This document shows, one piece after another, positions 10,642-21,311 of a stretch of 64,000 nucleotides of DNA (positions are counted from its first letter, which is position 1; each line of letters opens with the position of its first letter). The position numbers and the translations under genes were made by a program. The stretch covers positions 167,933 through 231,932 of the forward strand of contig JAHLKC010000055.1 of assembly GCA_025449115.1 (NCBI GenBank), given 5' to 3'. This DNA comes from Chytridium lagenaria. Lineage: Eukaryota > Chytridiomycota > Chytridiomycetes > Chytridiales > Chytridiaceae. Under the pieces are notes generated by a model. The model was not told where the DNA came from. It saw only the letters and a list, made by a program, of their open reading frames with translations, and did no database searches.

Positions 10642-11550
10642 ATGGCCTCTGCCATCCGTAGAAAGCTCGTCATCGTCGGCGACGGTGCTTGTGGAAAGAC
10701 CTGTCTCTTGATCGTCTTCTCAAGGAACCAGTTCCCTGATGTATGTTGCTGTTCCCAAATTTGATTTTTCCACTTTCAACGATCGTTCGTATATCCGAGC
10801 TAACGGTTTCTGTACTCTTCTATGGACCTCAATATCGGACAATAAATGCTCCGTCGAAAATATCGATCGTTCCGGAATACCCCTAACGAATGACCGGATA
10901 TAACCCTTAAAAAAAAAAATAACAATTACAACGGAAAAGGTCTACGTCCCCACTGTCTTTGAAAATTACATTGCAGATGTCGAGGTGGACGGCAAGCACG
11001 TTGAGCTCGCTCTTTGGGATACCGCCGGTCAAGAAGACTATGACCGTCTCCGTCCCCTCTCCTACCCCGATTCCCACGTTATCCTCATATGCTTTTCTGT
11101 CGACAGCCCTGATTCTCTGGACAACGTGATGGAAAAGTGGATTTCCGAGGTGCTTCACTTTTGCTCAGGGTTGCCGATTCTGTTGGTGGGATGTAAGAAG
11201 GATTTGAGGAATGACCCGAGGGTGATTGAGGAGCTTCGTAGAAACAATCAGTCACCTGTCACTACTCAGCAGGTTTGTTGATTTACCTTCTTTCTCCTTG
11301 CTTTTGGTTTTCTTGTTTTTTGTTTTTGTATTAACTCTCGCAAAATTGTTCTTACTTTCTTTCTTTTTTTTTTTTGTTTTAGGGTATGGCCGTTGCTGAA
11401 AAGATTGGCGCTTACATGTACCTCGAATGCACTGCGAAACACAACGATGGTGTCCGTGAAGTCTTTGAGCACGCCACCCGTGCTGCCCTCGCATACAAAA
11501 GTGGAGGAAAGCGGACCGACAGAGGCAAGCCAAAGTGCCAACTCCTTTAA
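10642..11550 (+). CDS. RHO1: Rho1-type small GTPase
   Basis: Membrane-anchored GTP switch that in fungi controls cell-wall glucan synthesis, actin and polarity. Three exons splice cleanly: 10642-10740, 10940-11272 and 11383-11550, giving 199 residues, the normal length. Visible motifs are the P-loop GDGACGKT, switch [10 protein letters not shown], switch [16 protein letters not shown], the specificity motif CKKDL (in place of the usual NKxD, as in Rho proteins), and the C-terminal CaaX box CQLL, which predicts geranylgeranylation. Effector-region and Rho-insert sequence fit Rho1 better than Cdc42 or Rac. No frameshift is present. It is divergent from the DNMT3-like gene and convergent with the F-box gene. 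Confidence 0.95.
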
Positions 11551-12061
11551 ACAATGGGTTCTCCTTTCGTCAGCCATCTGCACCGATCAATTCCCTCAAA
11601 CCTCCTCACCCACTTTCCACACTCTCCTCAAAACTCTCGTCAATCTCATCTTCTCTGCCCATACCAGAACCATTAAAAGTGTGTTATTCTTCTGTCAAAC
11701 ATCTATTTCTAGTGTTTTTATTATATTTTTTTTTTCCTTTCATTTTTTGTTTGCTTTCTCTTGATGCAATGTTTGTCTTGGTTTTTATTTTGTCTCTCCA
11801 TCTCCTCGCCTCTGTTCTTTTTTCTGTCTTTTCGTAGGGAGGTTCGCGCCGGGAGCGTGAGATCTTGCAAAGGAAAGATAATGGAATTTTGAAGAAGAAG
11901 TGAGAGGTGTAATGCAGTCAGGTGCTTTTGTTGTCGTTTGTTTACAGTCATTTACAGTCTTTCTGTCCGTTACTGTCCTATGTACCAGAATCTATCTATT
12001 TTCGTCCAGTTCTCCTGGTCACTCTAGAGTCCTCGATTACTCTCGCACCAAAATTACAAGC
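11551..12061. other. Convergent 3' spacer, no gene seen
   Basis: T-rich 3' flank of RHO1 up to the stop of the F-box gene. Open frames here are low-complexity Phe/Leu/Ser runs without motif support. Confidence 0.45.
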
Positions 12062-13039
12062 CTATCCAACCTTTAATAGAACCCCACAATCCCGCTCCCG
12101 CAGTACTTGCCCTCGACTTGACCGATAAGACTTCCCAGCACCCCCCTCATCCACCCTTTCCAATCCGCATGAATCAATAAAAAGCTCCCCAAACTTCCAC
12201 TCGTTCGACTGATCCTTCATCCAAAACCTCACCCTCGAAAACTCCTCCTTCTGTATCCGTAATTCCGGCAACTCTATCCGCGTCCAACAATACCGTGGGA
12301 TCCGTCTTGAACCAATGATATAATATCTTTGTAGATGATGATATAAGCTGCGTTGGGTTTCCTTTTTTTCTAGGTGTTAAAAACGTATTTGTACACATCT
12401 CCTCACCTCATTGTTTTCAATATCGCAGGATTCTACACCACACCCGACTTCAATACGATCAAGATGATGTGATGCGTTGAGTTGGACGCGGAAGTAGGGA
12501 ATGTATTTGCCTGGTGGGACGGAGGGGAGGGTTGCATTGAACGTCGAACCAGCAGACGCTTTTCATGACGGCCATTTTATCCGAAACGCTTTTTATTGGA
12601 TGAGTCTATGATGAATGATGTGGATGGGGGTCTACCTTTCTTCAATAGCGTCCTCCAACGACCAAAACATGGGGTTATTTAACCATGCAATTCCCAGTTC
12701 CTCTGCTTTCACGTATAGCCTTGCTAAAGAGGTTCTCAGGCATGGGGTTTAAGCGAAATCCTTACATTTGTCTTTGTAAACGCTTTTAAGGTGTGCCGCA
12801 TCATCGCAAGAGGATGGAAGGACTTGCTTTTGTGGGGGGTGAGAGGGATAATGGCATCAGGGGGCATACCTTTCCGAATCGCCGTGTCAGTAATGTTGTC
12901 CAGACGTAGGCTTCATCGATCACGTAGGAGAGGAGTGACAGGTACATGCGATGCGGAGAATGTCGCTTGGAGGGAGGTATTTGAGAGAGAGGATGAGGAT
13001 TTCTGTGGGGAGGGTTGTGAGAGTGGGTTGTGCCTCCAT
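12062..13039 (-). CDS. F-box protein with C-terminal PP2-like domain (frame break)
   Basis: Likely substrate adaptor of an SCF ubiquitin ligase. ATG at 13039 starts MEAQPTLTTLPTEILILS, then LPPSDILRIACTCHS, a typical F-box beginning. The rest of the F-box, LLSYVIDEAYVWTTLLTRRF, is in a different frame; the switch lies at 12927-12937 in a CTCC run, as if one base were lost. Later exons read LYVKAEELGIAWLNNPMFWS, FNATLPSVPPGKYIPYFRV and VRFWMKDQSNEWKFGELFID. That order resembles the lectin-like PP2 region of plant-type F-box proteins; this is tentative. The last exon ends VLLKVG and a stop at 12062-12064. Several short introns; exact junctions are uncertain. Confidence 0.65.
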
Positions 13040-13617
13040 GACGGTTTGTATTGCAAGTCGAATTTCTTGATCGCAAAAAAATCACGGCAAGATAGGAAGA
13101 GCAGGGATCCCCCGTCTATTCCAATTCCATACGATGGAGTATTCTCTTTCAATGCCAACCGGTCGACGGTGCATTAACTTATTCATAGGTCATTAAGCCC
13201 GCTTGCTACGCCAATCACCAGCGAAAAAAGAAAAGGAGACTTCAAAGCAAATAAAATAAAAACTGATGTGTTTATCGCCTTCTTACATATTTTTTCCTCA
13301 ATGGCCCACCATTTACTATGCGCGACTGGGGAGTTCAGACTTTTACCACAACTCACGACCATGATCCCGCTGTCCTCAGCTCATCCTCATCCTCCTCCTG
13401 ATCCTTTGGACTTGCCTTCTTTTTGCCGATGTTATGGCAGAGCAATATTGTCAAGCGCTCCTTTAGCGCAAGACGAAACTCCTTTTGAAACAGAGAAAGA
13501 GTCATACGAGACAACAGGAAAGTTAGCCTAATGGCCTCTGAAGTGGTGCCTGGAGCGGTCTTTGAGCGGCACCTCTATTTCTCCCCTATTGTCCAGACAA
13601 TCGGATTGACAACCAAC
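13040..13617. other. Divergent spacer between F-box gene and GCP4 gene
   Basis: Contains an 87-codon open frame (13268-13531) whose TAA overlaps a possible upstream GCP4 ATG as TAATG. It has no recognisable motif and may be a leader or chance frame. Confidence 0.35.
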
Positions 13618-16554
13618 ATGCTTCATGAGCTTCTCGCTATGCTAGCGGGGTTCGCTGACCTCGAGAGCGATAGCGGCGACATCTTCATACCAGATCCTCC
13701 ACCACCTTCATCCGCAACCACCCTCATCATCCGTCCCGACTTTCCCTACCTACATTCGTCAGAACGAGCCTCAATTAACCGCATATCTCATATTGCATTC
13801 CTCTTTACACGCATCAGCTCATTGATGACAACCATTACACCAGAGTTTGCTGAAGCCGCTTCAAAGGATTCTGTGTCTATTTACTATATGGCGTTTGTGG
13901 GTGCTGTGGATAGTTATTTGGAAGATTATAAAGCGAGGATTGTGTTGGCGGAACGGAAAGCGTTGACACCGAATGACCCTGATACTAGCGGAGGACGTAT
14001 TCCGCTTTCCTATCTAATGCAGTCTTTTGGAAAGGTTTGATTTTTCTCTTTCACCGTCAACTAAACAGGTTTATAGTATGAACGCATTCTTCCACACCTC
14101 CTTTCCCTCTTTGACAGCATCTCCTCCGATCCCTCAAAACATCATGGCCTCCGTCTCCTCTCCGAAATCTACACTCGACTCGTCCATTCCGGGTCGTCCG
14201 AAGTCCGCGAAATGTGGACGTTTTTGCTTGGTCGATTGAATCAGGTCATGGCGAAGCAGATTGGAACTTGGTGTAGTTTTGGGATACTTGCTGACCCTGG
14301 GAAAGAGTTTTTCGTGGCGGGACCACCGGAATTGGATCCTTGGCTGGCGGTGGATGATTTCGGGCCGGGGGATGTAGGGAAAGGAGAAAAGAGTGTTGAG
14401 GGTGGAAAAGATGGGTTGGATGAATCTATGAAATGGTGAGTGTTGCCTCTTTAAGGTGATTGTGGGTGATGTTGATGATTGGTTTTAGGAGTTGGGAGTT
14501 CACTTTGGATAAAAGCTTGATTCCTTGTTTTATGACTGAGGAAACCGTAAAGGATATTCTTTTTATTGGCCAGACTATGCATTCTATTTCCAAATCTGAA
14601 AAGTTTAGCTGTAAGTATTGTGTTGTGTTGTTCTGTTTTCTCCTTGTTATTGCTAACGTTTCTTTTTATTGTGATTTTAACCTAGTCGATATAACCGACA
14701 AGATGTCGCGGCGTAACCTTCTCCTCATGGAACCTTTGACAGACATCACTCAATTCAATACTCTCGCGTTAGAGATGGTTTTCAAAAAGATTCGGAAGTC
14801 CGTTGCGCAGTCTCTGTGGAATATTGTTGTTGTGGGTGAGAAACTGGAATTATACCTCGAGGTTAGCGCAAAGTGTTTCTTGTATTTTGCTTATAATTTA
14901 GGCTTGCAGGAATTACTTTCTTCTGGGTCGCGGCGATTTTTTCTTAAGGCTGATTGAGGAGACGGAAACGTTGAGAACAGAGCGGTTAGCTAGATTGACA
15001 AAGTTGACAGAGTTTGGTGAGTACATCGAGCATAAGTTTTTTGGCTTGGATCCTGACTTTCTCCATGTTCTATAGACGTCAACCTGATATCACGAGAATC
15101 TGCTGAAAGAACTAGTGCTGCAAGTGATGCCATATTTGAGCAGTTCCACTTTAGTAAAATAGGTAACAATCAAGTTGTGTCAGAGGTTGCATTGCTTACG
15201 TATCAATAGCTGTGGATCCATCCGATCTTTACTCTTTTACCATGGTTTTGGGCGGTCTACCTGTCAGGTTAGAGCTTCAAGCTAAATGGCCCATCACGAT
15301 GGTCTTAAACGATGATAACCTAAAAACGTGAGTAATCTATGCTAACGTTTTAACGGCATTTATACTGACTTTGATAGATACAACCGTCTTTTCTCTTTTC
15401 TTATCAACCTTAAGAGCTGTCAGTTGAAGCTTCAGCGTATTTGGACTCTTACAAGCACTTCGGCGCGGTCGACTACTGCGACCAGGGCTACTGATGCGCA
15501 GGGGACGTCGCAGAGACCACGACAGAGACAAAATCGAACGGCAGCAGGTGGTGGACACGGACAGATATTGCCGAGGGATGTGTGGAGATGTCGACTTGAT
15601 ATGTTATTTTTCGTTGATTGTCTTTGGTCTTATGTGCAGGTGAGCCAGGATCTTTACGTTTGCTATTTCATTTTAAATATTGATAGAAGCTCTGTTATTA
15701 ATTTATATCTAATAGCTTGACGTCATTGCCGCGCAATATCACCGCATGTTAGAACGTGCATCCCTCGGTTCTCATCAACCCAGCAAGAACGACTCGGCAG
15801 TGAATAACCCATCAGTCGAAGAGCATTCTCAGCCGCAATCTGCCGAAACCAGTAACATGGACGATGACGCCGATTTTGACGTACACACCCGCGACTTTGA
15901 GCAGGTCATCACCGCCCACACTGACATGCTCGATGCATGCCTTAAAGGCTGTTTCCTTGAAGCCCCTGACGCCGCGTCGGATTCCGCAAAGACAGAACCT
16001 GAAAAGACGGTTGACGTTGTTGGAGGACTTGTTGGGGATGGGTTGTCTGCACCTCCGCAACAACGCGTCAAGGGGCTGAGGGTTGTAGAGAAAACGTTGA
16101 GGGATATTTTGAATGGGTGTGGGAAGTTTTGTGGCAGTGTTGAGAGGATGGTTGCGGTGATGCAGAGGGAGGAGAATGGGGAGGGGTTGGCGAAACGGGT
16201 GATGGTGTTTGACGGGAGTAAAGCGGTGGGTGGGAAGCTTGAAGGAGTGAATGAGATTTTGAAAGAAATAAGGAAACAGATAAGGTATTTTATGATGATT
16301 CTATCAAAGTTTTTTAACTTGATTTTTTTGTAAAGGAATTCACGAATAATGTGGCCTTTCTTTTCCGGAGTTTAAAGTCGATCAGAGAAGCGCCTCGGCG
16401 AAGTTTGCCTCCAATTTTGATTGAACATCTGGACGCGCTGTTGTTAAGGCTAGACCATAATGCGTTTTATTCAAAGAATGCTGGTATTGTTTCGACAGGC
16501 GCTGTGCATGTTGACGCCAGGTTGATGCGTGCAGCGGAAACAGCTGCGCGATGA
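13618..16554 (+). CDS. TUBGCP4: Gamma-tubulin complex component 4 (GCP4)
   Basis: Structural part of the gamma-tubulin ring complex that nucleates microtubules. The start MLHELLAMLAGF (13618) matches the usual N-terminus of GCP4; an in-frame ATG at 13531 would add 29 residues. Exon 1 ends SYLMQSFGK; the next begins YERILPHLLSLFDSISSD after the TATAG acceptor. Then come ISKSEKFS, LIEETETLRTERLARLTKL, LQAKWPITMVLND, YNRLFSFLINLKSCQLKLQR and WRCRLDMLFFVDCLWSY, the latter in the conserved GRIP2 region that contacts gamma-tubulin. A long acidic, low-complexity insert (about 15780-16060) is not usual for the family. The C-terminus LLLRLDHNAFYSKNAGIVS matches the GCP4 end, which separates it from GCP2, GCP3, GCP5 and GCP6. 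At least nine exons, frames consistent. Confidence 0.88.
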
Positions 16555-16929
16555 GGGAGATTTCATACAATAATGCACTGCTATCTAAAAGAAGAAATTC
16601 AAAATAGCGGCTCTTTTCATATCGTAACTCGTCCTTTTTTACTTGTTATGCAACAGAGAATTTGGGGTGTGGCTGTATTTTCATCGGAAGCGGGTAGCTA
16701 GGGATAAAACAAATAGGAGCACCTGAAAAAGAAGACACAAAAGATATTACGAAAAGAGATGCATTTCGGAGATAAAAAATAGATGTGCCTAGACAAAAAT
16801 ACATGGGAGTGAAGTTGGGGAAAGAGTAACGAGCATCATGCAAAAAAGCATACTTGCTCATCAGCTCAGAACCTCCGAGGTCAGATGATGATAGCGGGGG
16901 TAAATTAGATTGGGAAGGTACGAGATTCT
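16555..16929. other. Convergent 3' spacer, no gene seen
   Basis: Sequence between the stop codons of the GCP4 gene and the RAB5 gene; no coding signal. Confidence 0.45.
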
Positions 16930-18003
16930 TTAACAAGCGCAGGTTCCGGATTGCTGAGCGTTGGGGCGTTGGGGTCCTGGTTAAGGTCAACGCGACCACT
17001 TCCGCCTGCACCACTGGAGGCGGCACCTGTCCCAGCGCCAGCACGGGATCGCGAGGCAGAAGGTGCTCCAACGGGATCTTCTTTGCTGTTTATTTATGAG
17101 ATGATTTAGTGACGAGACCAAATTGAAGGACCTGAAACAAAAAATTAACACGAACCAATCTCGGTGAAGACTTCCATGACGTATTCTCCAGACTTTGCAG
17201 AGGCCTCAGCAAAGAGAAGGCCTTCCTCGGTTGCGTAGGCCTGGGCCTCGTCAGTGGGAATCGCCCTGTTTGCGGCAAGGTCAAGCTTGTTTCCGACAAG
17301 GGCAATGATGATGTTGGGGTTTGCCTGGCGTTGTAGTTCTTTACCCATGACTTTGCCTTGTCCAGCGACGCCTACAGCAGCAATGAAAACGAATTGAAAA
17401 TGCAAGAGGAGCGTCAGTTTGCTGTAGGTGATAATGTGATTCTTGTAGATTGCAGAAGGGGTTTAAGGTTGGGTATCCCGTTGAAATAGTAGCTTTGTAA
17501 GCTTTTCTTGCATCATAAAACCGAATCACAGCTCCATCCAAGACTGTAGGAGAGTAGGCAGTGCAATAACAACCTCAACAGATGACAGATCAAGAAAGGT
17601 TAAATACTCAACTGCTTTGGTATATCATAAGCAACAATGGCCGCCTGTGCATTCCTATAGTACATGGGCGCCAACGAATGGAACCTCTCCTGACCAGCAG
17701 TATCCCAGATCTCAAACTTGATAACCTTGTCCTCCAATCTGCACTTTTGTGTAAGGAACGCGGCTCCAATAGTGGGTTCCTTGTTCTCTTGAAACTCATT
17801 GTTGACAAAGCGGAGAACCAGCGACGACTTTCCAACAGCGGCCTCACCCAGCAACACTAACTTGACTTGTATGGGCTTGGAGGAGGATGCTGGGCTCCTC
17901 CTGCGGCGGAGGCGGTTGCGGAGGCGACAGCAGCGGGAGTGGCTGAGCTTCCAAGGGAAGATGCAGCTTCGGCGGAAGCACGGGCGCTAGCTCTGGTGGC
18001 CAT
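16930..18003 (-). CDS. RAB5: Rab5-type GTPase (early endosome)
   Basis: Controls early endosome tethering and fusion. Motifs: [18 protein letters not shown] (P-loop), TIGAAFLTQ (switch I and the Rab5-typical FLTQ), [20 protein letters not shown] (switch II), GNKLDL and SAKSGE. The tail contains [10 protein letters not shown] and ends in the double-geranylgeranylation motif Cys-Ala-Cys, then a stop at 16930-16932. ATG at 18003 opens an unusually long Ala/Ser-rich N-terminal extension of about 40 residues. Two frame slips occur without possible introns: near 17872-17890, between the extension and KLVLLGE, and near 17338-17343, between [10 protein letters not shown] and ELQRQANPN. Both look like lost single bases, since the gene is otherwise fully conserved. 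Confidence 0.9.
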
Positions 18004-18970
18004 GATTGAGGATGTTCTTATTGATTAGAAGTAGATCGATAAAAGAGCAAGGAATGATGGGTGCAGAGGAATGTGTGGAGACAGGGATGGTCGGTGGTTG
18101 AGGATGTTTTGCGGAGATGAAGGCCTTTGCGTAAGAGGTGCCGATGCGACGCAAGTTTTTATGTTGCGCAAAGAAACTGGAAAATTACGTATCGTTCAAG
18201 GGCCCAAATTTAGAAGAGGCGTCCTGTGGTCGAACAAGGGACGGATGAGGGGCGAACGACGAAATGATTCACTCATCACTCGTAAGCGTGCAGAGGGCTC
18301 ATAGAGTTATCATGGCAAAGGAGGCAGACAGCATCTGTGCGTTGTGTGTTTGTGTTTTGTTTGTGCTTTGGATATTGCATGTGCAATCTGCGCGAGACGA
18401 GACATACAGAGTTTGGGAAGGTCAAAAGTGGATACGTCCTTGGTGATGGAAATGAGGATGGGCATGGGCGGAGTGGCTTTGGCAGATGCACATTTCTGTG
18501 ATGTGGTGGATTATTTAATGGGACTTACGAAAGGTAACAGAGGAAAATAAAGCCACGATCGTGGTCCTAGTATTGGCACCCGATATCTGTGTTTACTTGA
18601 GCCGTTGGAATAAAGTATTCGGTCTGGGAGCCGATGCCCTTGTTTCGCCTCTAGAAACCGCATTTGTCGATCACAAAGAAGGTGATCTGGATTCGCTGAT
18701 GGACAATGACTGACATCGGAAACTCAATCACCCATTGTGGCGCCGGGAAACTGGCAATGGTAGGCGTGATTTTCGTCGTTGAGCTCTGGGGCTTTGGGAC
18801 AATCGCTCTACTGCGCTGGTGGAAAGAATTGCATGTTGCGTTGTCCACTTGGGAGACCCTCACTTAATCATCAGTGAAAGGCTATTAGAACAGAAAGCGC
18901 GTCGCTGAGACGCAGAAATCTTTGATCAAAGCATTTCGTCAAGGTCGCTAGGTGCTGGTCTATTGGAATA
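18004..18970. other. Divergent promoter region (RAB5 / PDE9)
   Basis: 967 bp with no convincing gene on either strand and no RNA gene seen. Confidence 0.45.
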
Positions 18971-21118
18971 ATGTCAAAAGGTGGCCAGTCACCAGGAGGC
19001 CTTGTGAAGATTTATGTATCCGTGAACGGGGATAGGGCAGAAGTCATTGAGTTCTCAAGGAATTGCACGCACGAAGAAGTCGTAAACGTTTTACGGGCGG
19101 CAGCAGACTTTCCGCCTTTATTTGATGGGTCTAATGGGAAGGCGTCGGGGTTACCTGAGCCGTTGAAGGTGATCATGATACTGAAGAACGCGCAAGGAGA
19201 TATTGTCCCTATTGGTCCCGACATTCCTCCCAATTCTTCAGAACCTGCCGACCGCTACAAGTTGAACGCAATTGATGGTGAGGACTTTGATTCTATGGAA
19301 TATTGATTCATCTGGACCTTCTTCAGGAAATCTGGCATCATCGGATTTTGAGCAGAGCTTACAAGAAGTTATTGAGGCGACGGCTGGCGTCAATTTGGAC
19401 GAAGTGATGGATTTGAAAAAGAACCTTGACCTGCTGAGGAAAAAGCTAGATGTAAGACTTGGTCAAATCTTGAATCAGTATCCTAACTATTTCTGTTATC
19501 AACGCCTCGATCTTGACTAGGACTATGAGAAGCTTCAAATTCTTCCAGGTGCAGTAGCACCGAGAATCTTCAAGCGCCCGGCAAAAGGAAGCTCACGTTT
19601 TGCGACGCGCTCAAAGTATGTGCTAACCGACGAGACAAAGAACGAATTAAAGCATCCTTCTTTTGATATGTGGGACTGGGATGAAAATGAGATGATTGGA
19701 TTGATGGAACATATGTTTACAGACTTGGGGCTTATCGACGACTTCAACATCGACCGTCCGACGCTACGAAGATTTATCGGTGCCATTCGCGAGTCATATA
19801 ACCATAATGTAGGACTGCATCCGAAGTCGCTCGGACGGATTTTCTTTTTATGGTGGTCTTCTACGTTTGAATTAAATCAATAAGAATAACGCCCTTTTTC
19901 CCTTTAGCCTTTCCACAACTTCCGGCATTGCTTCAGTGTCACTCAAATGGTGAACAATCAATGTTAGACGATACACTGACCTATGTTATAGGCTTACGCG
20001 ATTATCCAGACAACGGGAACTGTGCACAAATTAAAGCCTATTGACAGACTTATTATCATGCTTTCCACAGTTGGGCACGGTAATATGGAATTATGATTTT
20101 ATCTAACTTAACTTATCAGATGCGGACCACCCAGGTAACGAATTAAACGAATGAAAAACCCTCAAATGTGTTCTAAATCTTTTCAGGCTATAATAACGCA
20201 TATCAGATAAATGGTATCTCATCTTGTTTTGACGCGAATCTTACATTCATTTTAGCCTTAACGGATGTTGCGATTCTCTATAACGATCAATCACCGTTGG
20301 AAATGCATCATGCAGGTATTTTATCTCTTAAAGGGACTGTGTTTCTGGTGTTTTTATTTTTCAATTTTCAATTGGGATTTTCCTTAACCGCCAATATCCA
20401 AAAAGCTGTCCTCTTCACGATCTTGCAAGACGACCAGTTCAATATCTTGAAACATTTGAGCGATACTGTGTACCGGGAAGTACGGAAAAACGTGATCAGA
20501 TGTATCTTGGCAACAGACATGGCCAAGCATGGGACATAATTGCTGGATTCAAAAGCATCACGGAGACATTCAATTACGAAGATCCGGAACATAAATCATT
20601 GGTTGGTTAATGACTGCAAAAAATTCGGCCGTTTAGTAACTTTGCTGTAGCTTCTTCAAATCATCATGAAATGCTCAGATATTTCAAACGAAGGTGGGCG
20701 GACTGTGTTTCAAATGGCCGAAATTCTAACTGTTTTGATCAGTTCGGCCTACGCACGTGGCTGGTAGATCAAGCGTATATATCCAGGACTAACATATATA
20801 CAGAACCATGGGTCGAATGTCTTTTGACTGAATTCTTTTCGCAGTCGGATAGAGAAAAGGCAGAAGGTCTTCCCACCGCTCCCTTTATGGACAGAGAAAA
20901 AGTGACAAAGGCTGGAGCTCAAGTCGGGTATGTCTCGAAACCGTTCTCCAAATTTGTTCCTAATCTTTGGCCATAGCTTCATTGGGTATGTCATGATTCC
21001 TTTGTTTGAGTTGGCTTCCAAGGTGATGCCCAACATGGAGGAAGCGATTCTTTCTCCTGTGCATCAATCGCTGGCATTTTACAAGGACATGCTGGAGAAG
21101 ACGACAGCAAAGGCTTGA
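18971..21118 (+). CDS. PDE9A: PDE9-type cyclic nucleotide phosphodiesterase
   Basis: Hydrolyses 3',5'-cyclic nucleotides; animal PDE9 prefers cGMP. The N-terminal segment (VKIYVSVNGDRAEVIEFS ... PIGPDIPPNSSEPADRYKL) matches the small N-terminal domain of animal PDE9A. A coiled segment follows, then the catalytic domain: FDMWDWDENEM, LRRFIGAIRESY, PFHNFRHCFSVTQM, GHDADHPGYNNAYQIN (the HD metal motif, split by an intron after GH), LATDMAKHG, CSDISNE, VRPTHVAEPWVECLLTEFF, QSDREKAEGLPTAPFMDR and FIGYVMIPLFE. All metal-binding His/Asp residues of class I PDEs are seen. About ten short introns; frames join in phase, so no error is needed. Stop at 21116-21118. Confidence 0.92.
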
Positions 21119-21311
21119 TCTATCATATCCCCCCTTTTCATAGCAGAAAACTTCCCAGCCCTCACACCGAACCACATCGGAATTTACAAAGAGCCGAATA
21201 GAAATAAATGCCTTTGCCCATGATGACCATGTCCATCGTTGACTTGTCCAGAGTCGTAATTTTGTCTCCGGACAAACTAACCTCAACAACCAACACCCAA
21301 ACCATCCAACC

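Noticed and set aside
11393..11837. Extra plus-strand proteins downstream of RHO1
   Set aside because: They are out-of-frame readings of RHO1 exon 3 and low-complexity Phe/Leu/Ser readings of its T-rich 3' flank.
13268..13531. Separate protein-coding gene of 87 codons
   Set aside because: No motif, no splice sites, and it lies in the likely leader of the GCP4 gene; kept only as a low-interest observation.
18004..18970. tRNA or other RNA gene in the large divergent spacer
   Set aside because: No cloverleaf with a GGTTCGA-type T-loop and matching acceptor stem could be found; the same search of other spacers was also negative.
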